DNA from: an uncultured Chthoniobacterales bacterium
GTDB taxonomy: Bacteria > Verrucomicrobiota > Verrucomicrobiia > Chthoniobacterales > CALDSX01
DNA length: 41,478 bases
Reading direction: 5' to 3'
Assembly (NCBI GenBank): GCA_937924445.1
Contig: CALDSX010000033.1
Coordinates: 1 to 41,478, forward strand
The notes beneath the pieces are model-generated. The model saw nothing but the letters and a program-made list of their open reading frames with translations. It made no database searches and was not told the DNA's origin. Below, piece after piece: positions 26,800 through 35,752 of this stretch (positions within the stretch are counted from its first letter, which is position 1; each line of letters opens with the position of its first letter). A program made the position numbers and the translations under genes.

Positions 26800-27531
26800 T
26801 CAACGAACAGCCGCCCAGACGCGATGGACATCGTCATGGTCGTCCAAGGCTTGCAAAAACTCGCCGACTTCCCTTCTCTGTTCTTCTGATAGATCTGGGA
26901 ATTGTCGGGGCAGAAACCCGAGTTCACAAAGAACAACATTCCATCCATGTTCCCGCAACCAACCGGCGACAGAACCGGTCGCTGTTCGTGAGGTGATAAA
27001 TCGCACTCCCATCGTGTTTGGGGGAATGTCGTCATTTTCTTCCGAATCCAACAGGGCAAAATCGTCCGCCCCCGCCTCGATGGCCGCGGCTTCCACATCG
27101 ACCGAGTTGTTACTCTGCCAGACTTCAACCAGGCCGACGTGATCGAACAGAAATTTGTTGCTCCCAGGGGAGCCCAGCTGTCCTTTTTTAAAGAGCACCC
27201 GGATTTCCGGTGCGGTGCGGTTGTTGTTATCCGTAAACACCTCGACGATCACGGGAACCTTATGTGGGGCGTAGCCTTCAAAAATCACATGCTCCATGGT
27301 CAGTTTTTCCTCTCCAAGGCCGGCACCTTTTTTGACAGCCCGCTCAATGACATCCTTGGAAACGGAATTTTTCCTTGCCTTTTCAATCGCGGCCGCGAGC
27401 CGGGCGTTTGCTCCGGCATCAGATCCGCCCATTTTGGCGGCGACCATGATCTCTTTGACTAGTTTTTGAGTCGCCTGACCTTTTTTAAGGTGAGCGACTT
27501 CGCGTTTTGCTTGCAACCACTGGCGTCCCAT
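26800..27531 (-). CDS. YebC/PmpR family transcriptional/translational regulator
   Basis: MGRQWLQAKREVAHLKKGQATQKLVKEIMVAAKMGGSDAGANARLAAAIEKARKNSVSKDVIERAVKKG...YAPHKVPVIVEVFTDNNNRT. Confidence 0.95.
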   Translation of the reverse strand: MGRQWLQAKREVAHLKKGQATQKLVKEIMVAAKMGGSDAGANARLAAAIEKARKNSVSKDVIERAVKKGAGLGEEKLTMEHVIFEGYAPHKVPVIVEVFTDNNNRTAPEIRVLFKKGQLGSPGSNKFLFDHVGLVEVWQSNNSVDVEAAAIEAGADDFALLDSEENDDIPPNTMGVRFITSRTATGSVAGWLREHGWNVVLCELGFLPRQFPDLSEEQRREVGEFLQALDDHDDVHRVWAAVR

Positions 27532-27673
27532 TTTGGAATCATCACAGCCGATTTGTCACGAATCAAGAGATAACTAGACTTAACTAGAGGCAACCGACCG
27601 TAGGAGGGATGAATAAATTCCCATTTGCCCGAAAGCACCGCGCGGTCTATAGAACTTTTCCCGTCTTTTCTTT

Positions 27674-28231
27674 ATGATTAACGCCAATGACTTGAAAAAA
27701 GGGATGGCCATTCGCTATAACGGCGACATTGCCATCGTGCTTGAAGTCCAGCATCGCACCCCTGGCAACCTGCGCGCTTTTGTGCAGGCAATTATTCGTA
27801 GCGTAAGAACCCAAAAATCAAGCGACGTTCGCTTCAGTTCGACTGAAAAAGTCGAGTTGGTCGAGATGGAGCGGCGAAAGCTCGAGTTCAGCTATGCCGA
27901 CAAAGAGGGGTATCATTTCATGGATCCTGAGACTTATGAAACTGTCACATTCCAGGAGGCTTTGGTTGGTGAAGCCAAGGATTATTTGGTCGAAAACCTG
28001 GCCGTGGAGATTCTCTACGCCGAAGGTCGTGCAGTGCAACTTGATCTTCCTGCCTCTGTGAATTTGAAGATTACAGAGTCGCCTGAAGGAGTCCGAGGCG
28101 ATTCGGCTAGCAACGTAACCAAACCGGCAACTCTTGAGACGGGAAAAGTTATCCAGGTTCCGCTGTTTATCAACGAAGGAGAGGTTGTGAAAGTCGACAC
28201 TCGAACCGGAGCTTACATGGGCCGGGCCTGA
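27674..28231 (+). CDS. efp: elongation factor P
   Basis: NDLKKGMAIRYNGDIAIVLEVQHRTPGNLRAFVQAIIRSVRTQKSSDVRFSSTEKVE...NEGEVVKVDTRTGAYMGRA. Confidence 0.96.
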   Translation: MINANDLKKGMAIRYNGDIAIVLEVQHRTPGNLRAFVQAIIRSVRTQKSSDVRFSSTEKVELVEMERRKLEFSYADKEGYHFMDPETYETVTFQEALVGEAKDYLVENLAVEILYAEGRAVQLDLPASVNLKITESPEGVRGDSASNVTKPATLETGKVIQVPLFINEGEVVKVDTRTGAYMGRA

Positions 28232-28245
28232 TGCTCCGAACGGCC

Positions 28246-29511
28246 ATGAAGGTTCCGCTGCTCGATTTGCGTCTGCAGTATGAAAGGCTCCGGCCTGAGT
28301 TTGAGGCGGCCGTCGCGGAGGTGATGGCCTCTCAAGCGCTCATCCTTGGTCCCAAGGTGGCGGCTTTTGAAGAGCAGATCGCTGAGTTTGTCGGGGTGCC
28401 GCACGCGGTTGGAGCATCCTCCGGCACAGATGCTCAGTTGCTCATCTACATGGCTTTGGGTCTCGGCTGCGGAGATGCCGTCTTAACTTCGCCTTACACT
28501 TTTTTTTCAACGGTGGGTGGGCTTGTCCGCCTGGGCATCGAACCAGTCTTTGCAGACATTTCACCAGAAACATTCAACATCACGCCGCAGACAGCAAGGA
28601 CGGCCCTGGAAAACTCCTGCGTCCGCGAAAAATATGGGCAGCTTCGCACTTTCCGAGGGAACCGGCTGAAAGCAGTTATGCCTGTTCATCTTTTTGGGCA
28701 GTGCGCCGATGAGGGGTTCAGCGATTTTGCTGCCGAAAACGGGTTGCTTTTGATTGAGGATGCCGCGCAGGCGCTCGGAGCAGAAATCCCTTATAAAGGC
28801 GGTTGGCAGCGTGCCGGAGCATTGGGAGATGCAGCCTTTTTTAGTTTTTATCCGACAAAAAATCTTGGCGCATTTGGCGATGCAGGAATGGCGGTCTGCA
28901 AGGAGAGCGCCATTGCGGAACGAATGCGCGCCATCCGTAACCATGGAATGACTCGGCGCTATCATCATCCTATCGTTGGAGGCAACTTCAGGCTTGACGC
29001 ATTGCAGGCCGCTGTCCTCTCTGTCAAATTGCCCCATCTCGATTCCTGGTCCAACCAACGCCGTAAAAACGCTCTCCTTTACAAACAGGCATTCGCAGAG
29101 TTTGGCGATGCCGTCGTCTCTTTACCGGTGGAGAGCCGAGCTGCCGACGAAAAGCGCCACCACCACATCTATAATCAATTCGTTATTCGCTCCCCTTTTC
29201 GCAACGCTCTCCGTGAAGCCTTAGCGCAAGACGACATCGGCACCGAAATCTACTACCCCATCCCGCTTCATCTGCAGGAATGTTTCGCCGGACTCGGATA
29301 TAAAACGGGCGATTTTCCCGAGGCGGAACGCGCCGCCGCGGAGACGCTCGCTCTGCCCATTTTTCCGGAGCTCTTGCCGGAGCAGATTCGTTTTGTAGCA
29401 AGGCGAATAAGTGAATTTCACGCCAGAATTACAATGTGCAATCCGGGCGCGAGAGAGAAAATGTCCCTTTGTGATCCCGGCACTTCCACCAAAAGTATGT
29501 CGTCATCGTGA
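28246..29511 (+). CDS. DegT/DnrJ/EryC1/StrS family PLP aminotransferase
   Basis: MKVPLLDLRLQYERLRPEFEAAV...LGPKVAAFEEQIAEFVGVPHAVGASSGTDAQ...EDAAQALGAE...FFSFYPTKNLGAFGDAGM. Confidence 0.93.
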   Translation: MKVPLLDLRLQYERLRPEFEAAVAEVMASQALILGPKVAAFEEQIAEFVGVPHAVGASSGTDAQLLIYMALGLGCGDAVLTSPYTFFSTVGGLVRLGIEPVFADISPETFNITPQTARTALENSCVREKYGQLRTFRGNRLKAVMPVHLFGQCADEGFSDFAAENGLLLIEDAAQALGAEIPYKGGWQRAGALGDAAFFSFYPTKNLGAFGDAGMAVCKESAIAERMRAIRNHGMTRRYHHPIVGGNFRLDALQAAVLSVKLPHLDSWSNQRRKNALLYKQAFAEFGDAVVSLPVESRAADEKRHHHIYNQFVIRSPFRNALREALAQDDIGTEIYYPIPLHLQECFAGLGYKTGDFPEAERAAAETLALPIFPELLPEQIRFVARRISEFHARITMCNPGAREKMSLCDPGTSTKSMSSS

Positions 29512-31250
29512 GCTACCAGGTTTTTGCCAGAAAATACCGCCCTCAAACCTTTTCAGAGGTTATCGGACAGGACCATGTTGTCCGCACGCTCGCCAATGCG
29601 ATTGAGCGCGATCGTTTGGCGCACGCATATCTGTTTGTTGGTCCTCGCGGCACAGGTAAAACTTCAACAGCCCGAATCTTGGCCAAAGCCCTCAACTGCG
29701 TTACCGGACCGACTGTCAACCCCTGCGGCAGATGCGCATCGTGCTTAGAAATTGCCCTCGGATCTTCGCTGGACGTCATCGAGATTGACGGTGCCAGCAA
29801 CAACGGCGTTGAGCAGGTCCGTGAACTTCGGGAAAATGCCCGCTTTGCACCGGCCCGGGATCGTTACAAGATCTACATTATAGACGAAGTTCACATGCTC
29901 AGTGCGGCAGCGTTTAACGCGCTCCTCAAAACGCTCGAAGAGCCTCCGGCTCACGTAAAGTTTGTTTTTGCCACCACAGAGGTTCACAAGGTGCTGCCCA
30001 CCATTCTCAGCCGCTGTCAGCGTTTTGATCTGCGCCGCATTCCGGATGCCAAAATCGCCGCGCATCTTCTCCATATCGCAGCCCAGGAAGACATCAACCT
30101 CGAGCCACGTGCGGCCGAAGCTGTGGCTCGCGGTGCCGACGGGGGAATGCGAGATGCCGAATCTATGCTCGATCAACTTGTTGCTTTTTGTGGCAACACT
30201 ATTCGCGAAGAAGACGTGATAGAGGTCTTCGGTTTTTCTTCGCGTGGGGCAGTGCTTCGCTTTGCTGATCTTTTGCTTTCTCAGAACGCGCCCGGCACTT
30301 TGGCCGAAATTGCCGCACATGAAGAAGCTGGCCACGACCTCGCCCGTCTCACAGGAGATTTGATCTCACATTTTCGCAACCTGCTCGTAGCGAAGGTGGA
30401 CTCAAACGCACTCTCTGGGCAACTCGATAAAATTGCGCTCGAAGAGGTCACCCGCCAGGCTGAAATTGTCAGCCGCGAACGTCTGCTGGAATTAATTTCA
30501 CAATTCGCCGAGGCGGAAACCAAAATGCGTTGGGCCTCAAACAAACGGCTCCATCTTGAGGTGTCTGTGATCAAAGCGATCCAGTACCTGGGAGAGACAA
30601 CCCTCGCGGAATTGCTCTCATCATTGACCAGCGATAAACCGCTTCAGCAAGAAAATAGAAGCATCTCTCATCCGAGAGGGCCGGCTGCAACCCAGGAAAA
30701 AACAACGCATTCGGACAAACCTGTCGCACCGTTGAAGAGACCTTCAGCAAGCCCAAAAGCCAGCGAATATTCCGAACCTCACACCCAAGGCAATGCCGCT
30801 GGTGATGCAGCGCCTTTGATTGAAACGCCAGATTTGGCGACTATTTGGCAGGAAGTGCTGGCAAAAGCCCGGGATGAGCGCCCCTTTGCTTCTCATTGGA
30901 TCGCTGCTGGCTACTTGTTGGCCATTGAAAAAGGGGTTGCGCGTATCGGGTTTTCGATGTCGGAAAAGGCAGCCTGCGATTCGCTTCGCACACCCGCTTT
31001 TTCTTCTTTCCTCGAAGCTCTGCTGAGCGAAGTCGCCGGGCTCCCCCTCAAAGTTGTTCTCTTCACACGTGAAGATCTGCCTCCGCGCACCACACCTCAA
31101 CCTCCCTCGGTGGGCGCCGAGATGGCGCAACGAACGCCGGTTGATGAACCTGACGAGGAAAAAAAAAGGCTCATTGAAGAATTTGAAAATGACCCTAAGA
31201 TCATTGCTGCCTTGGAGCTCTTCGAGGGCACTCTAAAACGGGAGTCTTGA
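29508..31250 (+). CDS. dnaX: DNA polymerase III subunit gamma/tau
   Basis: VSYQVFARKYRPQTFSEVIGQDHVVRTLANAIERDRLAHAYLFVGPRGTGKTSTARILAKALNC...EVHMLSAAAFNALLKTLEEPPAHVKF; GTGA overlap with degT. Confidence 0.97.
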   Translation: MSYQVFARKYRPQTFSEVIGQDHVVRTLANAIERDRLAHAYLFVGPRGTGKTSTARILAKALNCVTGPTVNPCGRCASCLEIALGSSLDVIEIDGASNNGVEQVRELRENARFAPARDRYKIYIIDEVHMLSAAAFNALLKTLEEPPAHVKFVFATTEVHKVLPTILSRCQRFDLRRIPDAKIAAHLLHIAAQEDINLEPRAAEAVARGADGGMRDAESMLDQLVAFCGNTIREEDVIEVFGFSSRGAVLRFADLLLSQNAPGTLAEIAAHEEAGHDLARLTGDLISHFRNLLVAKVDSNALSGQLDKIALEEVTRQAEIVSRERLLELISQFAEAETKMRWASNKRLHLEVSVIKAIQYLGETTLAELLSSLTSDKPLQQENRSISHPRGPAATQEKTTHSDKPVAPLKRPSASPKASEYSEPHTQGNAAGDAAPLIETPDLATIWQEVLAKARDERPFASHWIAAGYLLAIEKGVARIGFSMSEKAACDSLRTPAFSSFLEALLSEVAGLPLKVVLFTREDLPPRTTPQPPSVGAEMAQRTPVDEPDEEKKRLIEEFENDPKIIAALELFEGTLKRES

Positions 31251-31284
31251 AACTTTTTTCCCAACCAACAACCAAGCCCTCATC

Positions 31285-32529
31285 ATGAAAAATCTTTCGA
31301 CTTTTCCTATGAAATCCTTCCGCAGTTTCGTCCTCACCATTGTTGTGACGACTCTTCTTTTTGAGAAAACCTCTGCTCAGTCTGTGGAGAACCAGCTTTC
31401 CCAGGCTAGATCCTATGAAACAGCCGGGCAGGTCGCCAAAGCCAAAGATGCTTATCGCGCGATCTGGAAAGGACAGCCCAAATCACCCGAAGCCCCGGCA
31501 GCTCTTCTCGCACATGCGCGCCTGGAAGAGGCTGCCAACGATTACCTCGCTGCTTACCGAAACCTCGAGCGGCTTGTGGACAAGTACCCAAACAGTAAAG
31601 ACTTCAATGCTGCACTTGAAGGAATGTTTCGCATAGCATCCAAGTTTCTCGAAGGCGAAAAGCTAAAACTGCTCGGCGTACCTTCTATTCCTTCGATGGG
31701 CAAAGCCGCAGAGATGTTTGACAAAATCGTGGCGGTCGGCCCTTTCAACCCCATTGCTCCCGCCGCCCAATTCAACGCCGGCCTGGCATACGAAAAAGCG
31801 CGACGTTACCCGGAAGCGATCGCTGCCTACCAGAAGGTCTCAGATAATTACCCAGGCAGCGAATATGCTCCCGATGCACTTTATCAATCTGCCTATGTTC
31901 TAATGCTACAAACCAAAGCGGCTGCATACGACCAAACCACCACGAAAAAAGCTCTCAACGCTTTCCAGGAGTTTGTCATTACATACCCGAACCATCCCAA
32001 AACCCCACAGGCTCTGAAAAATATTTCCGATCTCGGGAATCGTCTCGTGAAAGGAGCTCTCAGCATTGCCGAGTTCTACGAAGCGCACGGGAACATTAGT
32101 GCGGCAATCGCTTCCTATGAGAAAGTTGTCGATGATAATCCCGGGACGGAGGAGGCCCGCCTTGCGACGGAACGCCTCGCCGTTCTCCGCCAAAAACATT
32201 CTGAAGAGTCATCAGGCAATCAAAAGAGAATAATCCGCCCCTCCGATCTCGTGCCCAAACTTCCAAAGATTCGTCTCCCATTTTCCGGCCAAAAAGACGG
32301 GGAAAACGTCAAAGAGGCTGTTTCTCAACCCGAGGAGAGAATTGAAAAAAGATCAAAAAAAGAGGGCTCTAGCAAGAAGCAGTCGCCATCTGTTGGGACG
32401 CTTGATCGAGATCATACGGCTCAGAATTTTGCAGATCCCGGTCCCAAAATTCGTGCAGACACCAAAAAAGCCTTAAACCCAATTCCCGCACCAAGCGCCT
32501 CTCCGGAGGTCAAGCCGCAACAGCGATGA
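31285..32529 (+). CDS. tetratricopeptide repeat protein (outer-membrane BamD/YbgF-like)
   Basis: Signal-like N-terminus; repeated helical TPR-type segments (AAYRNLERLVDKYPNS, EAIAAYQKVSDNYPGSEYAPDALYQ, AIASYEKVVDDNPGTEEA). Confidence 0.75.
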   Translation: MKNLSTFPMKSFRSFVLTIVVTTLLFEKTSAQSVENQLSQARSYETAGQVAKAKDAYRAIWKGQPKSPEAPAALLAHARLEEAANDYLAAYRNLERLVDKYPNSKDFNAALEGMFRIASKFLEGEKLKLLGVPSIPSMGKAAEMFDKIVAVGPFNPIAPAAQFNAGLAYEKARRYPEAIAAYQKVSDNYPGSEYAPDALYQSAYVLMLQTKAAAYDQTTTKKALNAFQEFVITYPNHPKTPQALKNISDLGNRLVKGALSIAEFYEAHGNISAAIASYEKVVDDNPGTEEARLATERLAVLRQKHSEESSGNQKRIIRPSDLVPKLPKIRLPFSGQKDGENVKEAVSQPEERIEKRSKKEGSSKKQSPSVGTLDRDHTAQNFADPGPKIRADTKKALNPIPAPSASPEVKPQQR

Positions 32530-32596
32530 AATTTTTTCTCGCCAAAGCGCTTCATTTGAACCAAATATCAAGAAGACTACCTTTTACCGACATCCT

Positions 32597-33109
32597 ATGA
32601 AATTCAGCGCCCCAGCCTATTGTGTTCTAACTCTCGCCCTGTTGACCGGCTGCGCCGGTTACCAGCTCGGGTCTCCCAAACCTAAACAATTATCCAATAT
32701 TCAGACAATCGCCGTTCCCACATCGAGGAACGAGACTCTCAAGCCACGCGTTGAAGTTCTGGCTGCATCAACGATAGTCAAACAAATCCAACAGGATGGC
32801 ACCTATCGTGTCGCGAGTACCGACAACGCCGACGCGATTCTTGAAACTACAGTCAAAAGAATCGACCGCACGCCGTCGCGTTCCATTCGTAACGACGTGC
32901 GCGCCACGCGAGAATTTCGTTTGCGCGTGGAAATCGGATACACCCTACGCTCGAACTCCTCTGGTGAGACGCTTGCAGCGGGAACAGTGGCGGGCAACAC
33001 CTCTTTTTTTGTTGGCAATGATGTGAACGAGGAAGAGCGCCTTGGGATTCCCCGAGCCATTGAAGAAGCCGCCGTGCGTCTCGTCAGTGAGATCACTGAG
33101 GGCTGGTGA
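32597..33109 (+). CDS. LPS assembly lipoprotein LptE family
   Basis: Lipobox LLTGC; CAGYQLGSPKPKQLSNIQTIAVPTSRNETLKPRVE...VNEEERLGIPRAIEEAAVRLVSEITEGW. Confidence 0.82.
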   Translation: MKFSAPAYCVLTLALLTGCAGYQLGSPKPKQLSNIQTIAVPTSRNETLKPRVEVLAASTIVKQIQQDGTYRVASTDNADAILETTVKRIDRTPSRSIRNDVRATREFRLRVEIGYTLRSNSSGETLAAGTVAGNTSFFVGNDVNEEERLGIPRAIEEAAVRLVSEITEGW

Positions 33110-33792
33110 GCGCCAACCGGGCACCTCTTCTCTTCGTCGTTGGCACACCCATTGGCAACCTGCAGGATTTGTCCCCCCGCGCCAAGTGTGCGATCGAGGA
33201 AGCTGATCTCGTAGCGGCGGAGGATACACGCCGCACGATTTGTCTCCTGAATGCGTTAGGTCTACAAAAACCACTCATCAGTTTTCACGAACACAACGAA
33301 GCCCGCCGCACAGGTGAGCTGATTGCCGCACTGAAGGAGGGCCGCAAAGTGGCGCTGGTATCAGACGCCGGTATGCCAGTCATCTCAGACCCAGGCAAAA
33401 GGCTCATCTCCGCGGCATTAGATGAGGGGATCCCTTTTACTGTGATCCCCGGTCCGTCTGCCGTTTTGACAGGATTGGTTGGCAGCGGATTTGGCGGCGA
33501 TGCTTTTCACTTTGGCGGGTTTCTTCCCGTAAAATCAGGCGGTCGGACACGCGAACTTTCGGAAGCTCTTAAGCGGGCTCTGCCGTCGGTATTTTTTGAA
33601 ACACCCCACCGGCTTTTGAAATCACTCACCGAACTCAAGCGTCTAGATCCCACACGAGTCATCTGTGTCTGTCGCGAACTGACGAAAATCCACGAAGAAT
33701 TCCGTCGGGGACCGGTGTCGGAGATTCTCGCGCACTATGAGTCCAAGCCACCGAAGGGCGAAATCGTTCTTATCATCTCACCCGCCTTATGA
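33106..33792 (+). CDS. rsmI: 16S rRNA (cytidine(1402)-2'-O)-methyltransferase
   Basis: LLFVVGTPIGNLQDLSPRAKCAIEEADLVAAEDTRRT...VALVSDAGMPVISDPGKRLI...IPGPSAVLTGLVGSG. Confidence 0.95.
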   Translation: MSANRAPLLFVVGTPIGNLQDLSPRAKCAIEEADLVAAEDTRRTICLLNALGLQKPLISFHEHNEARRTGELIAALKEGRKVALVSDAGMPVISDPGKRLISAALDEGIPFTVIPGPSAVLTGLVGSGFGGDAFHFGGFLPVKSGGRTRELSEALKRALPSVFFETPHRLLKSLTELKRLDPTRVICVCRELTKIHEEFRRGPVSEILAHYESKPPKGEIVLIISPAL

Positions 33793-34895
33793 CCGATCTC
33801 GAGGCAAGTCTCGTCCTAAATATGCTTCCCAGTGTTGGACCGATAAGGTATAAACGCCTCATCACAGCTGTTGGCTCGCCAGTAGCGGTTCTCTCAGCAA
33901 AAGGACGTGAACTTCGAAACATTGCGGGGGTAGATGAGGATGTCATCACCGCCATTCTTAACTGGAACACTCTGGTGGATTTGGATCGAGAACTTACCGA
34001 TATGCAAGCTTGCGGCGCGCGGGCGATTGACTCTTCTTCACCGGAATACCCAAAATTGCTTAAAGAAATTCATGCCCCGCCGATTGTGCTCTACGTTATT
34101 GGAAATATTCTCGAACGCGATTGCCATGCCATTGGCATAGTCGGCAGCCGTCAATCGAGCATCTACGGTGCGGAATGTGCCAGGCGTTTCGGCTATCAGC
34201 TTGCCTACGCGGGGCTAACGGTTGTGAGCGGGCTGGCCATGGGTATAGATACCTACGCGCATCAGGGGGCTCTCGCCGCCAAAGGCCGCACGATTGCCGT
34301 GCTCGGCTCCGGCCTCAAGGCACTTTACCCTCCGGAGAATAAATTACTGGCTGAGCGCATTTCCAACTCCGGGGCAGTCATCTCGGAATTTCCCATGCGC
34401 ACCAAACCCGACCGACAAACTTTTCCAATGCGTAATCGGATCGTGAGTGGATGTTCTATCGGAGTTCTTGTCGTTGAGGCTGCCACAAACAGCGGAGCCA
34501 TGATTACCGCTAACCAGGCGGTAGAGCAGGGCCGAGCTGTCTACGCCGTCCCAGGTCCGATCAACTCCCCCTCCTCACAGGGCTGCAATCGTCTGATTCA
34601 GCAGGGGGCCAAGCTCGTGACAGATGTTTCAGACTTGCTTGACGACTTCGGCCTCCTCTTTAGCCCTGCCGATCTGCCGAAGACCGAACAACGCCCACCG
34701 CCCCAAGACCTTTCTGACCAAGAACGTGCTGTTTTTCTGGCCATAGGCACTCAGGAAACCCATGTGGACGACATCATTCGCATCAGCAAATTGCCAAGTC
34801 ACCAGGTGCTCTCTAAGCTATTCGCTCTCGAACTGCGCCGAATCGTTAAACAGCTTCCGGGCAAATTCTTTGTGAGGCTCGATCAAACCAACTAA
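33789..34895 (+). CDS. dprA: DNA processing protein DprA/Smf
   Basis: IGIVGSRQSSIYGAECARRFGYQLAYAGLTVVSGLAMGIDTYAHQGALAAKGRTIAVLGSGL...FPMRNRIVSG...AVPGPINSPSSQGCNRLIQQGAKLV. Confidence 0.97.
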   Translation: MTDLEASLVLNMLPSVGPIRYKRLITAVGSPVAVLSAKGRELRNIAGVDEDVITAILNWNTLVDLDRELTDMQACGARAIDSSSPEYPKLLKEIHAPPIVLYVIGNILERDCHAIGIVGSRQSSIYGAECARRFGYQLAYAGLTVVSGLAMGIDTYAHQGALAAKGRTIAVLGSGLKALYPPENKLLAERISNSGAVISEFPMRTKPDRQTFPMRNRIVSGCSIGVLVVEAATNSGAMITANQAVEQGRAVYAVPGPINSPSSQGCNRLIQQGAKLVTDVSDLLDDFGLLFSPADLPKTEQRPPPQDLSDQERAVFLAIGTQETHVDDIIRISKLPSHQVLSKLFALELRRIVKQLPGKFFVRLDQTN

Positions 34896-35203
34896 AAATC
34901 TGTTCGACTGATCAGTCTTGTTCATCGAGAAATAGGCCGGAGCGCAAATCCATGGACCGGATTTTTCTCTCAAAAACGTGGTCTTTAAATCTCTTTTTCG
35001 TGGTGCCAGATTCGTCTGGAAAATAGATGCGCAAATGGAGTGCTTCGCGAATGGCTGAGCTTCTTGGAACTTTTTAAAGAATCCCAAATTTTACTGTTGC
35101 GTTTTAATGCAACACGATGTCTTGTAGGAAATTGAAAGCCGAGTTTAGCGTTGCGCAATTCTCGGTCAGAGAAATAATTAAGAATCTCCAAATTTACCAA
35201 ACC

Positions 35204-35668
35204 ATGAACAGCTCCCTCCCAATTTTACGATCAAGTAATGTCCTGAAAAGGTTTGCATATGCTGCCTTAGTCGTTCCGGTTGCGTGCGCTTTTGTTGCGG
35301 GGTCCGGAATTGCCCGGGCTGACATTCACGACCCACCGGCCGCCGCGTATGGGCCGACGAGGAAATTGGGTCGCGGCTTAAACAATATCGCGCTTTCACC
35401 TCTCGAACTTCCTTATCAAATTTCTAAAGTTAACAATAAAGATGGTGGTTCAGCAGCGGCAACGTTCGGCGTAGTTAAAGGTAGCAGTCTTGCGATTAAA
35501 CGTTTGGCCTTCGGACTCTACGAGACATTGACGTTTCCATTTCCACTCTATAAAGGAAGCTACAGGGTTCCCTATAAATTGGAGCATCGCTGGGTCAACG
35601 GAGGGATCAAGGAGTTTTCTCCGCAAATGGGTGGAGAAACTCAATATCCCCATATCAGGATCCCCTGA
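35204..35668 (+). CDS. exosortase system-associated protein, TIGR04073-like
   Basis: Signal peptide then PTRKLGRGLNNIALSPLELPYQI...VVKGSSLAIKRLAFGLYETLTFPFPLYKGSYRVPYKLEH. Confidence 0.65.
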   Translation: MNSSLPILRSSNVLKRFAYAALVVPVACAFVAGSGIARADIHDPPAAAYGPTRKLGRGLNNIALSPLELPYQISKVNNKDGGSAAATFGVVKGSSLAIKRLAFGLYETLTFPFPLYKGSYRVPYKLEHRWVNGGIKEFSPQMGGETQYPHIRIP

Positions 35669-35704
35669 GCGAAGAGTTGTTTTTAATCTTCAACTTTTGA
35701 CATT

Positions 35705-35743
35705 CGGCACGTGCCCTAACAAGTGCGTGCCGTCTGTTTTTTC
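35705..35743 (+). terminator. Rho-independent terminator
   Basis: Stem CGGCACG (35705-35711) / CGTGCCG (35726-35732) followed by tctgttttttc. Confidence 0.6.
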
Positions 35744-35752
35744 TTGTCTCCC

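Noticed and set aside
26480-26803. 107-aa ORF on the minus strand
   Set aside because: Runs straight through the tRNA-Leu gene and lacks recognisable motifs
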